DNA of 64,000 bases from Lithobates sylvaticus (GCA_028564925.1 CM053034.1:149852052-149916051), one strand, 5' to 3'; counted from the stretch's first letter, positions 46,219 to 59,510 are shown. Notes: generated from the letters alone by a model not told the origin. Made by a program: numbers and translations.

Positions 46219-46959
46219 TTTTAATTGGCGGGACCGACGTTTACCCTTTTGGGCCAGTCCACATCTAAGTGGGAGTGTTTGTTTTTTTCAAGCTTTGGGT
46301 GCACCAACCCCACAGATAGCATAAATACACGGTGGTACTGCAAACCCTTTTTGGGGATAACCTGGAGTCCCCACCTCTTTAAGTGTTTTTTATAGTATAT
46401 TATGTCAATATATTTTGTTTATGTATGTAATATTTAAATTTATTTTCAATAAATATTGTGTAAAAATTCTAATCTGTGCCTATAAAGTCAATTTTTCTTT
46501 TTTTTCTTCGGAAAAACTTCCTCTTTGACAATTATGCAGGATGTGGCACTTTAATATATATGGGTGTTTTTTGATTGCCACCCCAGGGCTTAGCAATCTT
46601 TTTCTTGGTCTGTGTCCTCTAAATGATCATAGAGACTCCAAGGACCATCTGGCCCACTGAAAATCTCTATGGTCAGTATTCGGTGTAGGTCGGTTCCTTC
46701 TCCAGTTCGCTGATGGCAGGGGCGAGCCAGGAGAAGCACAGGAAGGTGACGTTCCCTCCTGTCCCCTCCCACTGCCTGTAAGAACAATCAAGCAGCTGAA
46801 AAGCTTCTATGATCCGTCTTAGGGTGAAGGGAATCACCGGCTCTAGAAGAAGATATCTGAATGATGCCTGTAGCTGCAGGCACCATTCAGATATCACTGC
46901 TCAAAGCCCGCAATGTCATATGATGTTATGCGGGTGGCAAGCGGTTAAATTAGTTTACC

Positions 46960-47764
46960 CTTATGTTGCCAGGGCCATTTTTGCATTTTTGGCCCAAGGA
47001 AGGGGGGAATCCATCAATCGGTCCCCCTTCTCCATGGCTCCTAACCCACGAGCGTCCACCCATGCCGACCATACTTTGTCTAATTTACCTGGGTATTGCC
47101 TAATCTCATAGGTGAGTTTATACAGAGGTAATACTGAATCGACCGCCTTTTGCCAGGATTTCAGGGTGGGGGGATTGTCCGATTTCCAGTGCAACATTAT
47201 CTCCCTCCTAGCATAAAACAGTAAGAAGGTAATACAAAGTTTGGTACACCCGTCCCCTTCAACCTCCTCAGCAGAAGCACCATGGGTTCCGCTGGCACTC
47301 GTGTCCCGCCCAGCTCGCTCAGCTTCCTGACTATGCCTTCCCAGTAGGTCTGGATTTTAGAACATGCCCAGACCATATGGATCCTGTTTGGGCTGGGAGA
47401 ACCACCAGCGCACTGTAACCATGACAGCCGCCCAGTAGTATATGAGGAAGTTAGGCAGCGCTAATCCTCCTCCTGATAGGGGGAGGTATAGTATACGCTT
47501 TGCCACTCCGGGAGGTCTCTCAGCCCAAATAAACGTGGTCAAAATACCCTCCAGATGCCTAAAAAAGGCTTTGGGTATATGCGACGGGGTGTTGCGCAAG
47601 AAATACAAGAATTTCAGGAGGAAAATAATTTTCAGGAGATTGACTCTACCCACCGGCGTCAGTGGAAGGGTACTCCATGTTGAACATTTGGTCGTTAGTT
47701 GGGACATGAGGGGTTGCACATTCTTCTCTATGAATTCTCCTGTAGTGCCACAAATCTTACTTTC
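46960..47764 (-). pseudogene. L1 ORF2 C-terminal fragment
   Basis: The minus strand reads CGTTGEFIEKNVQ, then LPLTPVGRVNLLKIIFLLKF, RHLEGILTTFIWAERPPGVA and GGGLALPNFLIYYWAAVMV (to about 47357). In another frame near the end it reads MLHWKSDNPPTLKSWQKAVD. This is the region after the reverse transcriptase fingers and palm in L1 ORF2. It is cut at 47764 by the tail of another L1 fragment. It is broken and old. Confidence 0.8.
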
Positions 47765-49030
47765 AAAGATTTTTAGTTATTAGTTTAAAACCAACATACA
47801 TGAAATACCAAATTTCTTGCGAGACATTGAAGGGGCCTACAAACTTACAGGTAAGTAAAACAGTTGGAGTATGGTTATGCTTATAACTCTAAAGCGGTAC
47901 TTCTTTCTCCACATATCACTCATGCCGGAAGATTTCTGGTTCTAGGAGCCAAGAGAGGCCTCTCCCGGCACCCCAGTAGCAATCATACTGTGCCAGGAAA
48001 GCCGCCCCCGAACACCTGGAGTGTAACGTTACCATGGGTAGGCAATGAGTTTTGCATATGGAAGAGTAGTTTAGGTACCTAGTCTGTGTGCCCCGAGGGG
48101 AGGGTCCTTAGACCTAAGTGCCTAGAGGCAATTAATCTACAAAGTTAATATGATTGTAGTCGAGGGCCATAGTGTACATGAAAAAAAGGAGGGGGGGGAA
48201 CGAGTGGAGCGGGGCAGAGAAGGAAGAAGAAAGAGAATCCAATCAACAGGAGGTGGGGTGAAGGTGGGGAAAAGAAGCGTAATTGTTATGTCTGTACCCC
48301 AGGGGGACCAATACCCACATGTTGGGCCTAGGGTTCCCAGGTCAATTCAAACTGAACTTTTGAGTCTAACAAAACACTAGTCAACTTCTCCTGGGACATA
48401 ATCCATGATATTTTACGTTTGGCAGCCATGAAGAAGACCCTGGGCTGTTTCCAGACCTTGGCAATTGTCAGCTTGGTGCCCAGTAGGATGAAGTGGATCA
48501 ATTTGCGATTAAATTTGTGAGTCTTGGGGATGTTAGCATTAAGGAGGGCTATGGCGAGGGTTCTTGGGACCTGGAGGTGAGTCACTTTTTGGATCAGGTT
48601 GAACATCCTTTTCCAGAAAGGCCTAATTCTGTGACATTCCCACCAAATGTGGGCCATGGAGCCTGTAATTTTACACCCTCTTAAGCAGTGAGGGTTAGCA
48701 GAGGGATACATGTGAGCTAGTTTGGCAGGGGTGAGGTACCATCTGGTCATCACTTTGAGGCTAGAGTCTACTAGGCAAATAGGGCTCTGGAAAATGACTT
48801 CTGCCATTTTCCTGGTCCCATTGAACTTGCCATGCGGACATGAATGGGGCTTTGTAAGACTGCTGGACTAGTGACTGGTAGATAACAGAGATTCCACCCC
48901 TCTGTTCCTTGGCCTGTCCTGACCATAATTCATAAGGTGTGAATCTTGGCGGGATGGGTTTCCCTTTCCAGATTTTGTGAAGATAGTGTTGTATCTGGAG
49001 AAGCCTGAAGTGTTCCGAGTTGCCGCTCAC
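47765..49030 (-). mobile_element. 5'-truncated L1 with ORF2 end and 3' UTR
   Basis: The ORF2 C-terminal part covers 49030-48328: RLLQIQHYLHKIWKGKPIPP, FTPYELWSGQ, WYLTPAKLAHMYPSANPHCL and MAHIWWECHRIRPFWKRMFN. There is a frame change near 48780. The 3' UTR runs 48328-47765 with a purine-rich plus-strand stretch at 48180-48260 and ends ATCTTTGAAAGT. It lies within the older L1 fragment at 46960-47764. Confidence 0.8.
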
Positions 49031-49426
49031 AGAATTTCAAAGTAATTGGTGCTGAGTAGGGAACACCAGAACCTGCGAACAGACCGAAAGTTTGCACGAA
49101 CATTAGAACCCTATTAAATACAATGGACATGAACGTTCGAAATCTAAAGTGCTAATTATAACGGCTAATATGCATGTTATTGTCCTAAACAGGGTTTGGG
49201 GACCCGGGTCCTGCCCCAGGGGACATGTATCAATGCAAAAAGAGCAGTCATTTTAATGATGCATAAAGTGAAAAAAAAATGGAAATATTCCTTTAAATAT
49301 CGTATCTGGGGGGTGTCTAAAGTATGCCTGTGAAGTGGCATGTGTTTCCTACGTTTAGAACTGTCGGCTGCACAAAATTACATTTGTTAAGGAAAAAAAG
49401 CCATTTAAAACTGCTTGCGGCTTTAA

Positions 49427-50232
49427 CCCCCCTGGCGGTAATCCCGAGTCTGGCTCGGGGTGGAACTTCAGTACCATAAGCGGTAACCCAGAGCCACTCG
49501 GGCTCGCATTGCAGGATACAGGGAGACTTACTTACCTTGTCCCCTGGATCCTGCAATGTCTCCCCGCTGTGTGCGCAAGCTGTCTCCTCGCTCGATTCAC
49601 ACAGTGCCGAGTGCCGCTGATCTCTGTTCCCAGCAACGTTACGACGCACGGGAACAGAGATCGGCGCCAAATTCAAAAAAGTTAAAACACACAAAACACA
49701 TACAGTACTGTAATCTTACAGATTACAGTACTGTATAAAAAAATTACACATCCCATTTGTCCCTAGTAGTCCAGTGCCCTGCATGTAGTTTTATATTATA
49801 AATATTGTTTTTTTCTGCCTGGAATTTGGAGATTGTCCATAGCAACCAAAAAGTGTCCCTTTATGTCAAAAGTGATTAGAATAATTAATAGAATAAATTA
49901 GAATCACTTGCAGAATTGAGTTATAGGGATTTGTGGAGAAATTCGTCATCAAACACTAAATCTAATGACAGCGACAATTTTGTAACTGAGCAAATTTCAG
50001 TGTTTTAGATTTGATTAAATTATTTAATAATTTTTATAGTTATTTATTATATTTTAATTTATGATTTTGTGTTTATCATACCCGGGATGTCTACTAGACT
50101 CTGGTTTGGACAGATTTAAGTGAGTTATTCCTAAGAATTGCAGGTCTACAATATAAAACGCCAAATTTCCATGCAAAATATTTGTACCGCTTTCAGCACC
50201 TAAAACCAGAAAGAATCATACCGCCAGGGAGG
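49427..50232. mobile_element. piggyBac-like MITE
   Basis: It is flanked by TTAA (49423-49426 and 50233-50236), with inverted ends CCCCCCTGGCGGTA and TACCGCCAGGGAGG. It has no transposase. It interrupts the left part of the family-D hAT. Confidence 0.85.
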
Positions 50233-50884
50233 TTAATGTCATGTCTTGTCCTGGCAATATGGATGAAAATCTTTGAGAAAAATGGCATGGCTATCCCATC
50301 ACCCCCCCCCCCCCCCCAACCCAGCCCATTACCTACCCCTTTGGGTCTTGTATGGATATTAAGGGGAACCCCACACCCAAAATAAAACCCTATACCTAAA
50401 ACCCTATATACTCTGAACAGCAGTATACAGGCGGTGCAAACAAGACAGGGGCTGTAGGTTTGTTCTTAAGTAGAATCTGTTTGTAATTTGGAACAGGTAC
50501 ATTTTTAAGTGTAGCTGCAGCCAAAAAATCTATTTTTAAGCTTTTTGGAGAACATAGGGAAGGGTTATCACCCCTGTAACATTTGTGTTGCTGTCTGTGC
50601 ACCTGTTCAGAACATTTTACCTCACTTTCCGTCCCAATGACAAATGTTTTTGGAAAAGTGGGGTTTTTATTGAAACAAGGATTGGTGATAAAGCATCAGT
50701 AGAGAGGAGACACCTTTTTCACATATTAACTCTTACAGGATAGAATTTCCCTTCCTAGGGGTAGATTTCCTCTCACTTCCTGTTGTCTCCTTCCGTTTGC
50801 AAGTAGGAGTCGTTTGTAAGTTGGATGTTTGAAAGTAGGGGCCTACCGTACATACTCTGCAAAAATTTGCCCCTTAGATTTTGG

Positions 50885-51600
50885 TGTTGCCATAACACTG
50901 TAAGCCCTCACAGTTACTCTTGGTGGGCGCTGGAAAGCCCTGCTGTGAACTATTATATCAGGAATTGTAATTACATGCCATTGTTGAACAGTGGTAGGAA
51001 ATATTGGGCCTTTGGTGGTGGTGCTGGTGCTACAACACTGTAAGCCCTCACAGTTACTCTTGGTGGGCGCATGAATGGGCCCTGCTGTGAATTATTAGAT
51101 CAAGAATTGTAATTGCATGCCCCTGTTGAAGAGGGGCAGAAAAATTGGACCTTTGGTGGTGGTGGACGCTGTTGCCACAACACTGTAAGCCCTCACAGTT
51201 ACTCTTGGTGGGCGCAGGCCCATTGCCCTGCTGTGAATTATTAGATCAAGAATTGTAATTACACGCCCCTGTTAAACACGGGCTGAAAAATTGGGCCTTA
51301 GGCACTGGTGCTGGTGCCACAACACAGCAACACCTCACAGATACTGTACTTGGAGCACAGCAATGAGCCCTATTGCAAAGTATTGCATCAAAAATTGTAA
51401 TTACACGCCCCTGTTAAACAGGGGCTGAAAAATTGGGCCTTAGGCACTGGTGCTGGTGTCACGACACTGCAACCTCTCCCAGATCCTCTAGTTGGAGTGC
51501 AGGAATGAGCCCTGCTGCAAAGCATTGCATAACAAATTGTAATTACATGCCCCTGTTAAACAGGGGCTGACAAATTGGGCCTTAGCCACTGGTGGCAGCA
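50885..51600. repeat. Tandem array, about 141-bp unit, five copies
   Basis: Starts of the phrase ACACTGTAAGCCCTCACAG or its variants fall near 50895, 51035, 51181, 51321 and 51462. Each unit also has GAATTGTAATTACATGCC and AAAATTGGGCCTT. It lies just downstream (3') of the family-D transposase. Confidence 0.85.
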
Positions 51601-54600
51601 CCCAGAAACAAAAATGTTCTTCCAAGCTATCATCAGGATCATTGAGGAGGAAGAGGATAGTCAGTCAACATAACAGGACAGTCACTCAGCATCAGAATAG
51701 GCAGTCTTAAAGGGATGTGACATTTCAAAATAAATGATTCTGTTACATCAGCTTCAGGTGCCTGGTAGCTGGTGGTGATCCAAGACTGATTCTTCTTTAT
51801 GAAGGTCAGTCGATCAAGTCGGTGGACAGGCGTACCCTGTGACCGGTGACAAAGCCTCCAACAGCACTGAATGTGCGTTCCGAAAGAACACTGGATGCAG
51901 GACAGGCCAGTAGCTCAATTGCATGCTGTGCAAGCTCTGGCTAGTGATCCATCCTCAAGTAAGCCAGAGGATTTTCAGTGGGAAAGGTGTCCAGGTCTGA
52001 CCTTGCCCCTAGGTATTCCTGCACCATATATATCAGACGCTGGTGATGGTTGCTGGAACCGATCATACCTTGGGGCTGCAGACTAAAAAATTGTCTGAAC
52101 GCATCGGTCAGACAGCCACCTTCTCCACCGCTCCTTCTGCTACTGACCGAAGCCTCAGCAACTCGTTGTCCAGGACCAGGAGTTTGTAACCTCCCAGTCT
52201 CTGGGAACCCGTTGCACAGACCTTTCTGCAAGGCCTCCCGGAGATGCCTCATCCTCTGCTCCCTCTGCAACCTTACCCTTGTACCGTGGATCAAGGAGAG
52301 TGGCCAGCCAGTAATGGTCCCTCTCCTTGATCCGAATAATATGAGGATCCTTCCGCAGGCTTTGCGTGGGACAGAAGGAACACTGTCTGGATAAAGGGGG
52401 CCTTGAGAGGCAAGGAAGTCCTCCTCTTCCTACCTCTGTTCTGCCTCAAGTGCCCTGTCCATTATTCCATGCAGCGTATGCTCCAACAGGTGGACAAGAG
52501 GTACAGTGTCACTGATGCATGCACTGTCACTGCTCACCATCCTCGTGGCCTCCTTAAATGGTGACAGGACAGTGCATGCATCCCTGATCATGCCCCACTG
52601 GTGTGGTGAAAAAAATTGAGCTTCCCTGACCCTGTCCTGGTGCCGTAGTCGCACAGGTACTCATTGATGGACCTCTGCTGCATGTGCAGTTGCTGCAGCA
52701 TGGCCAACGTTGAGTTCCACCTGGTGGGCATGTCACGTATAAGGCGGTTCTTGGGCAGGTTCAACTCCTTTTGCAGCTCAGCCAGCCAAGCACTGGCATT
52801 ATATGATCAGCGGAAATGCACACAGACTTTCCTGGCCTGCCTTAGGACATCCTGTAAGCCTGGGTACCTGCCCAAGAACCGCTGCACCACTGCGTTAAGG
52901 ACATGAGCCACACAGGGCACATGGGTCAGTTGTCCCTGTCTCAGGGCGGAGAGGAGCTTGGTGCCATTGTCGCAAACCACCATTCCTGGCTTAAGCTGGC
53001 ATAGCGTCAACCACCTCTCGGCCTGCACCTGCAGAGCTGACAGTGTGGCTCCTGTCCCAGAAACACACCAGCGCAAGCACGACATGGCATCTTTTTGCCT
53101 GCGTACTTGCGTAGCCCCTTGAACGCCTATGGAGCACCGCTGGTTCAGAGGGCAAAGGACAGGAAGAGGCCATGGAGGAAGAAGAAGAGGAGGGGGTGGA
53201 GGAGAGAGGTGTGCCACAACCAGTAGTAGCATTTTGGAGGCGTGGTGTTGGAACAACCTCCAACACTACTGCACCTTGTCCTGCATCCTTCCCAGCTGCC
53301 AAAAGAGTGACCCAATGGGCCGTGAAAGATAGGTAACGTCCCTGTCCATGCCTGCTGGACCATGAGTCAGCGGTAATATGCACCTTACCGCTGACTGCCC
53401 TGTCCAGCGAGGCATGGACATTGCCTTCCACATGCTGGTAGAGAGCCGGAATTTCCTTCCGTGAGAAAAAGTGGCGTTTGGGAACCTGCCACTGAGGAAC
53501 CGCACATTGCACAAACTCACGGAAGGGGGCCGAGTCTACCAACTGAAAAGGCAGCAGTTGAAGTGCTAGCAGTTTAGCCAAGCTAGCATTCAACCGCTGG
53601 ACATGTGGATGGCTGGGAGTGAACTTCTTTCGACGGTCCAGCAGCTGGGGCAGGGAAATTTGCCTGGTACAATCGGACGTCGGTGTACTGCTAGCAGAGT
53701 GCCTGCAAGTACTTGGCTGTGACACACCTAATTCTACACCTTCATTCCTCTCAGTGCAGCTTTCAGAGAGGACTGAAGGTATAGTGGGGTTGGAGATCCC
53801 AGCTGATGAGGAGCAAGGAGAGGTCCGCTTTGTTCTTTGGTGTGGGTCTTTAAGGTACGCTTGCCAACGAGCTGCATGGCAGGTCAACATATGTCTGGTC
53901 AAGCATGTGGTGCCCAAGCGGCTGATGTTTTGGCCACGTGAGATACGCTTGAGACATATGTTGCAAATAGCAGTGGTGCACTCATCTCAAAAAAGGCCCA
54001 CACCAAAGAACTTTTGGAATAATGCGCAGAGGCAGCGCCCTGCACAGGCGGAGGTCTGCGGTGTGATTCAGTCAGTGTGTGCTGCCCTTAAGCTGGCCCC
54101 CGGAGGGCATTCTGCCTCGTTGGAGATGTGCCTCCTCCTCCTCCTCCTCTCTCCTATCAGGCACCCATGTAGAGTCAGTGACCTCATCATCCCCTCCCTC
54201 TTCATCACTGGAGCAAACCTGGCAGTATGCTGCAGCTGGTGGAACATGACTGCCAGATTGCTGTCCTTGAGCATCCCCTCTCTCTGCGCTCACGCTAATA
54301 CCTTCCTCTAGCTGTGTATAATAATCAGAGCCTTCAAAACGCTGGGCATCCTCCTGGAGCATGTACCCAAAACTGTGGTCAAACAGTTTGGGGTTACTCC
54401 TCAGGAGGACATGGTGGGTCTAGGGAAGGAGTGACTGATGACATTGAGACGAGGGAAGAGGACTAGGGTTGAGCGAACCCGAACTGTAAAGTTCGGGTCC
54501 ATACTGGACTTTTGGGTGTCCGGGACCCGAACTATTGGCTGTAAGTTCGGGTCTGGGTCCGGTGTTCGGCGATGTATTGGCGCCTTTTTAACAGCTGCAG

Positions 54601-55084
54601 GGCAGCCAATCTACGCTAGTTTCACTAGTGTGCCCTTAGAAGCCATCACAGCCATGCCTACTAATGGCATGGCTGTGATTGGCCAGTGCAGCATGTGACC
54701 CAGCCTCTATATATAGTACACACACACAGCACACAGCATCATTCTGCTATAGACAGGTTCCTGTGCTGCTGAGAGAGAGGATTTTTAGGAGTTAGTGTGA
54801 TAAAGTCAATCAGTCAGTCCACATTCCTTGAATTTTCTTCTAATTAGTTAGATCAGTGAGCGATCTAGATAGCTAGAGTAGGGAGTTTCTTTATTAAGCA
54901 AAAGAAAGTGGCAGAGAGAATTATTGAAGAGATTCCTAAATCAATTGTACCCTGGCTGGGGTGCAGTGCACAGTCTTTTAACAGTGCCATGAGGCCAGTG
55001 CCAGAAAAAATATAAAAGTTTTACCTGCAAGCTCAGTGCACCATTAGCACCAACACTGCATATAGTAAGAGATACACCATAGTC

Positions 55085-55650
55085 TGTGTGTATTCTGCTA
55101 TTGGAAAAACATTGCAAAAAAATTTAATTTTGCTGTGTTTTTTTTCCCAATAGCATTTTCTGCGTGTTCATACATACACGCTGTAGACACTATTCGTGTA
55201 TTCTGATATTGGAAAAACATTGCAAAAAAATTTAATTTTGCAGTGTTTTTTTTTTTTCCCAATAGCATTTTCTGCGTTTTCATAAACGCTTTAGACACTA
55301 TCCGTTTATTCTGATATTGGAAAAACATTGCAAAAAAATTAAATTTTGCAGTGTTTTTTGTTTCCCAATAGCATTTTCTGCGTTTTCATAAACGCTTTAG
55401 ATACTGTCCGTGTATTCTGATATTGGAAAAACATTGCAAAAAAATTTAATTTTACAGTTTTTTTTTTCCCCAATAGCATTTTCTGCGTGTTCATACATAC
55501 ACGCTGTAGACACTATCCGTGTATTCTGATATTGGAAAAACATTGCAAAAAAATAAAATTTTGCAGTGTTTTTTTTTTCCCAATAGCATTTTCTGTGTGT
55601 TCATAAACGCTTTAGACACTGTACGTGTATTCTGCTATAGACAAAAACAC
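55085..55650. repeat. Subterminal tandem array, about 108-bp unit
   Basis: The phrase GGAAAAACATTGCAAAAAAAT occurs at 55103, 55211, 55319, 55424 and 55533. Each unit also has CAATAGCATTTTCTG. It is in the 5' non-coding part of the family-E hAT; copy 1 retains only one to two units. Confidence 0.9.
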
Positions 55651-55682
55651 CCATTTAGGGCGAGATCATAAATTTTGAAAAT

Positions 55683-58600
55683 ATGAGGAGATCACCAAAA
55701 AGGGGACGTGGCCCGGGTCGTGGTGCTGCTGCTGGTGGCGCTCCTGTTGCAGGGAGAGGACGTGGTCGATCTGTGCCAGCTACATGCACTAGTGAAACAC
55801 CTTCCTCAGGTGCGAGTAGGCTACAGAGCCTGCAGCGGTATTTTGGCGCACCTAATGAGGCTGTACGAATGTTGAGGCCAGGACAAGTACAGGCGATAGT
55901 AGATTGGGTTGCTGACAGTGCCTCCGGTTCCTTCACATTGTCTCCCACCCAGTCTCCTGATGAAAGTTCAGAGTTGGCACCTGCAGCCGATGTCCATCAG
56001 TCTTTCACCTCACCCCCTTGCAAATCAGCCAATCAGTCTGAGCCCCAAATCATGCAGCAGTCTCTTCTGCTTTTCTGCGTTTACCAGGGCCATCCACCTA
56101 GCCCTGCCCCAGAAGTGGAAGAGATTGTGTGCACCGATGCCCAACCACTTATGTTTCATGATGAGTACATGGGAGGACCATCGCAGCACGTCTCGGATGA
56201 TGACGAAACACAGGTGCCAACTGCTGCTGCTTTTGCCATTGTGCAGACCGACAAGGAGAGCAGGGGTGAAGACTGGGTGGAAGATGATGTGGAGGACGAT
56301 GAGGTCCTTGACCCCACATGGAATCAACATCATGCAGGTGACCAGTGTAGTTCGGAGGAAGAGGCGGTGGTCGCACAGAGCCACCAGCACAGCAGAAGAG
56401 GGAGCAGGGTGCAAAAGCGGAGCGTCCATCCCCTAGACAGTACGTCTGCTACTGCCCAACACAGAAAGGGACCGAGCACACCAAAGCCAGGTCCAAGGAG
56501 TTCCCTAGCATTGCAGTTCTTCAGACAATGTGCTGATGACAAGACACGAGTGGTTTGCACGTTGTGCAATCAGAGCCTGAAGCGAGGCATAAACGTTCTC
56601 AACCTGAGCACAACCTGCATGAGCAGGCATCTAAGTGCAAAGCACGAGATGCAGTGGAGTAGACACCTCAAAAACCAAGAAAGGTCTCTGGCTCCTCCTG
56701 CTTCCTCTTCTGCTGCAGTCTCGGCCTCTTCATCCACCTCTGTAGTGACAGTGACACCTGCCATCCCGCAAACAGAGAATCTGCCAGCAAAACTACCACC
56801 TGGGTCACCAACCATCTGCACAATGTCCCATGGAAGCGTTCAGCTCTCTATTTCCCAAACACTGGAGCGGAAGAGGAAGTACCCCCCTAGCCACCCGCGA
56901 TCCCTGGCCCTGAATGCCAGCATTTCAAAATTCCTCGCCTTTGAAATGCTGTCATTCCGTCTGGTGGAGACGCAGAGTTTTAAAAGGCTGATGTCATTGG
57001 CTGTCCCACAGTACGTCATGCCCAGCCGCCACTACTTTTCCAGACGAGCTATCCCTTCCCTGCACAACCAAGTGGGGGACAAAATCAGGTGTGCACTGCG
57101 CAACGCCATCTGTGGCAAGGTCCACCTAACTACGGATGCGTGGACCAGTAAGCACGGTCAGGGATGTTATATCTCCCTAACAGCACACTGGGTAAATGTA
57201 GTGGCGGCTGGGCCTAAAGGCGGATAGCACTTTGGCGCATATCCTTCCACCACCGAGGATTGCAGGGCACTTCAGTTTGCCCCCTTTTGCTAACTCCTCC
57301 TACTCTGCCTCCTCATCCTCTACCGCCTCCTCATCCGGTCAGCGTAACACCTTCACCACCAACTTCAGCACAGCCAGGGCTAAACGACAGCAGGCAGTTT
57401 TAAAACTTTCCTGTTTGGGGGAAAAACCCCACACCACGCAGGAGTTGTGGAGGGACATGGAACAACAGACCGATGAGTGGTTGGTGGCAGTGAGCCTCAA
57501 GCCCGGCCTGGTGGTGTGCGATAATGGGCGAAATCTCGTAGTAGCTCTGGGCCTTGCCGGTTTGACACACATCCCTTGCCTGGCGCATGTGCTGAACTTG
57601 GTGGTCCAGAGGTTCCTTAAGAATTACCCCGATATGCCAGAGCTGCTGCAGAAAGTGCGGGCCGTCTGTGCGCACTTTCGGCATTCTCACCCTGCTGCTG
57701 CTCGCCTGTCAGCGCTGCAGCGTAACTTCGGCCTTCCCGCTCACCGTCTCATATGTGACGTGCCCACAAGGTGGAACTCCACCTTGCACATGCTTGCCAG
57801 ACTGTGCGAGCAGCAGCAGGCGATAGTGGAGTATCAGCTGCAGCACGCACGCGTGAGTCGCTCTGCGGAACAGCACCACTTCACCACCAATAACTGGGCC
57901 TCCATGCGAGACCTGTGTGCCTTGTTGCGCTGTTTCGAGTACTCCACCAACATGGCCAGTGCCGATGACGCCATTCTCAGCATTACTATCCCAGTTCTAT
58001 GCCTCCTTGAAAAAACTCTTCAGGCGATGATGGAAGAGGATGTGGCACAGGATGAGGAGGAGGAGGAGGAAGAGGGTTCATTTCCAAGGCTTTCTGGGCA
58101 GTCATTTACAAGTGGCTACGAGGGTGGGTTCCTGCACCAACAAGCGCCAGGTACACAATTGTCTGGCAGCAAGGGCACAGTTCTGGAGGATGACGAGGTG
58201 GAGGATGAGGAGGAGATGGAGGAGGAGGAACCATGTTCACAGCAGGGTGTCACCCAGACCAGCTCATGTCCATCACTGGTGCGTGGCTGGGGGGATACAG
58301 AGGACACAGACGATACACCTCCCACAGAGGACAGCTTTTCCTTGCCTCTGGGCAGCCTGGCACACATGAGCGATTACATGCTGCAGTGTCTCCGCAACGA
58401 CCGCCGAGTTTCCCACATTTTAACTGGTGCTGATTATTGGGTGGCCATCCTGCTGGATCCCCGTTACAAGGACAACGTGCCGTCCTTAATTACCTCACTG
58501 GAGCATGATCGTAAGGCGCTGCTTGTAGCATTCCCAATTGGTGCAGGGGAAGCACAAGGCGAAGGCAGAGGAGGAGGAAGAGGTCGCCAACACAGCCGGG

Positions 58601-59019
58601 GCACCGCCAGCACCTCGCAAAGCAGGGTTAGCATAGCCGGAATGTGGAAAAGCTTTGTCAGCATGCCACAACAACCAGCACCACCAGCTGAGATGGAACG
58701 TGTTAGCAGGAGGCAGCATTTCACCAACATGGTGGAGCAGTATGTGTTCACAGGCCTACACGTACTGCATGACGGGTCTGCTCCCTTCAACTTCTGGGTC
58801 TCCAAATTGGGCACATGGCCTGAGCTTGCCCTTTAGGCCTTGGAGGTGCTGGCCTGCCCTGCCGCCAGTGTATTATCTGAACGTGTATTTAGCACGGCAG
58901 GGGGCGTTATCACAGACAAGCGCAGCCGCCTGTCCAGAGCCAATGTGGACAAGCTCACGTTCATTATAATGAACCAGGCATGGATCCCACAGGACTTGCC
59001 CGTACCTTGTGCAGAATAG
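55683..59019 (+). pseudogene. hAT transposase of family E, nearly intact
   Basis: The long frame 55683-57227 (514 residues) starts MRRSPKRGRGPGRGAAAGGA and has an Arg/Gly-rich leader, then SRLQSLQRYFGAPNEAVRML and an acidic region (SDDDETQ, EDWVEDDVEDDE). A BED zinc finger follows (VVCTLCNQSLKRGINVLNLS, TTCMSRHLSAKH) at about residues 288-325, then LTTDAWTSKHGQGCYISL with the first catalytic Asp. One extra base near 57217, relative to copy 1, shifts the frame. The second part (57232-58836) holds VVCDNGRNLVVALG, HIPCLAHVLNLVVQRFL, RWNSTLHMLARL and LLDPRYKDNVPSL. A TAG at 58834-58836 replaces the Tyr codon of copy 1. Beyond it the dimerisation domain (ACPAASVLSERVFS, RSRLSRANVDKLTF) remains open to 59019. 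Only two disabling changes were seen against copy 1. Confidence 0.9.
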
Positions 59020-59061
59020 ACACATATACCGGTGTTCTGACGAAAGCTGTCTTGCTATCGG

Positions 59062-59356
59062 ATAGTGTCCGGCCACTTACTGCGCAGGTGCAGTGCTTGC
59101 GCAGTACAGAGGACAAGGAGATTCACAAAATCTTGAAAGATGAACGTCGCCTGCGCAGTGAGTGCAGATTCAAGCCCGACCATCCAAGTGGACATACGGT
59201 AGCACATAGTAACAGGGCCCCTCACGGGCTCGCTTGGCTAGGCTTCAACCTCGGATGATGTGGCTTGAACCTGGAGTCACCACGCATCGTCTTCGGAGAG
59301 TTTCAAAATCCCCTTGTCCTACGTACTGAGCAAGTGCAGTACAGGGCGGACACTAT
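59062..59356. repeat. Palindromic MITE inside hAT family E (copy 2)
   Basis: It is bounded by ATAGTGTCC and GGACACTAT and has the same arms as the unit at 8746-9071, slightly shorter. It lies in the 3' non-coding part of the transposon at the same relative position. Confidence 0.75.
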
Positions 59357-59510
59357 GCGACGGGGGACAGAATTCGACACATCATTCACCACTAGCCTTA
59401 CCCAGCCATTGTTGTATTTTTGAACCAGTGTTGGCTACCTCGTCCTCCTCCACTGCCGCTTCCACCTACACCGCCACATCCACCGCCACATCAACCTCCT
59501 ACTCCATTTG

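Larger units (their letters stand above)
45324..46530. repeat. 1.2-kb palindrome, possibly Penelope-like inverted pair
   Basis: The arms 45324-45875 and 45961-46530 are close reverse complements with an 85-bp loop. Both contain AATATTTATTGAAAATAAAT, CTCCAGGTTATCCCCAAAAA and TTGGTGCACCCAAAGCTTGA in opposite orientations. Each arm has a hammerhead-like motif (see separate entries). The arrangement fits two head-to-head copies of one retroelement end. No reverse transcriptase is present, so the Penelope-like call is inference. Confidence 0.7.
42612..46948. mobile_element. TTAA-type (piggyBac-like) repeat, split by insertions
   Basis: The outer pieces (42612-42719, 44976-45323 and 46531-46944) form one repeat. 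It contains GAGGTCTAGTGCTAGAATC, TGTGGTTTGAACGCCGTTTACA and TCGCTTCTGCGAGCGAGC, and ends GCAAGCGG plus TTAA (46945-46948). Its left end is missing against the CR1. It was opened by the L1 derivative at 42731 and by the palindrome at 45324. It has no genes of its own. Confidence 0.65.
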
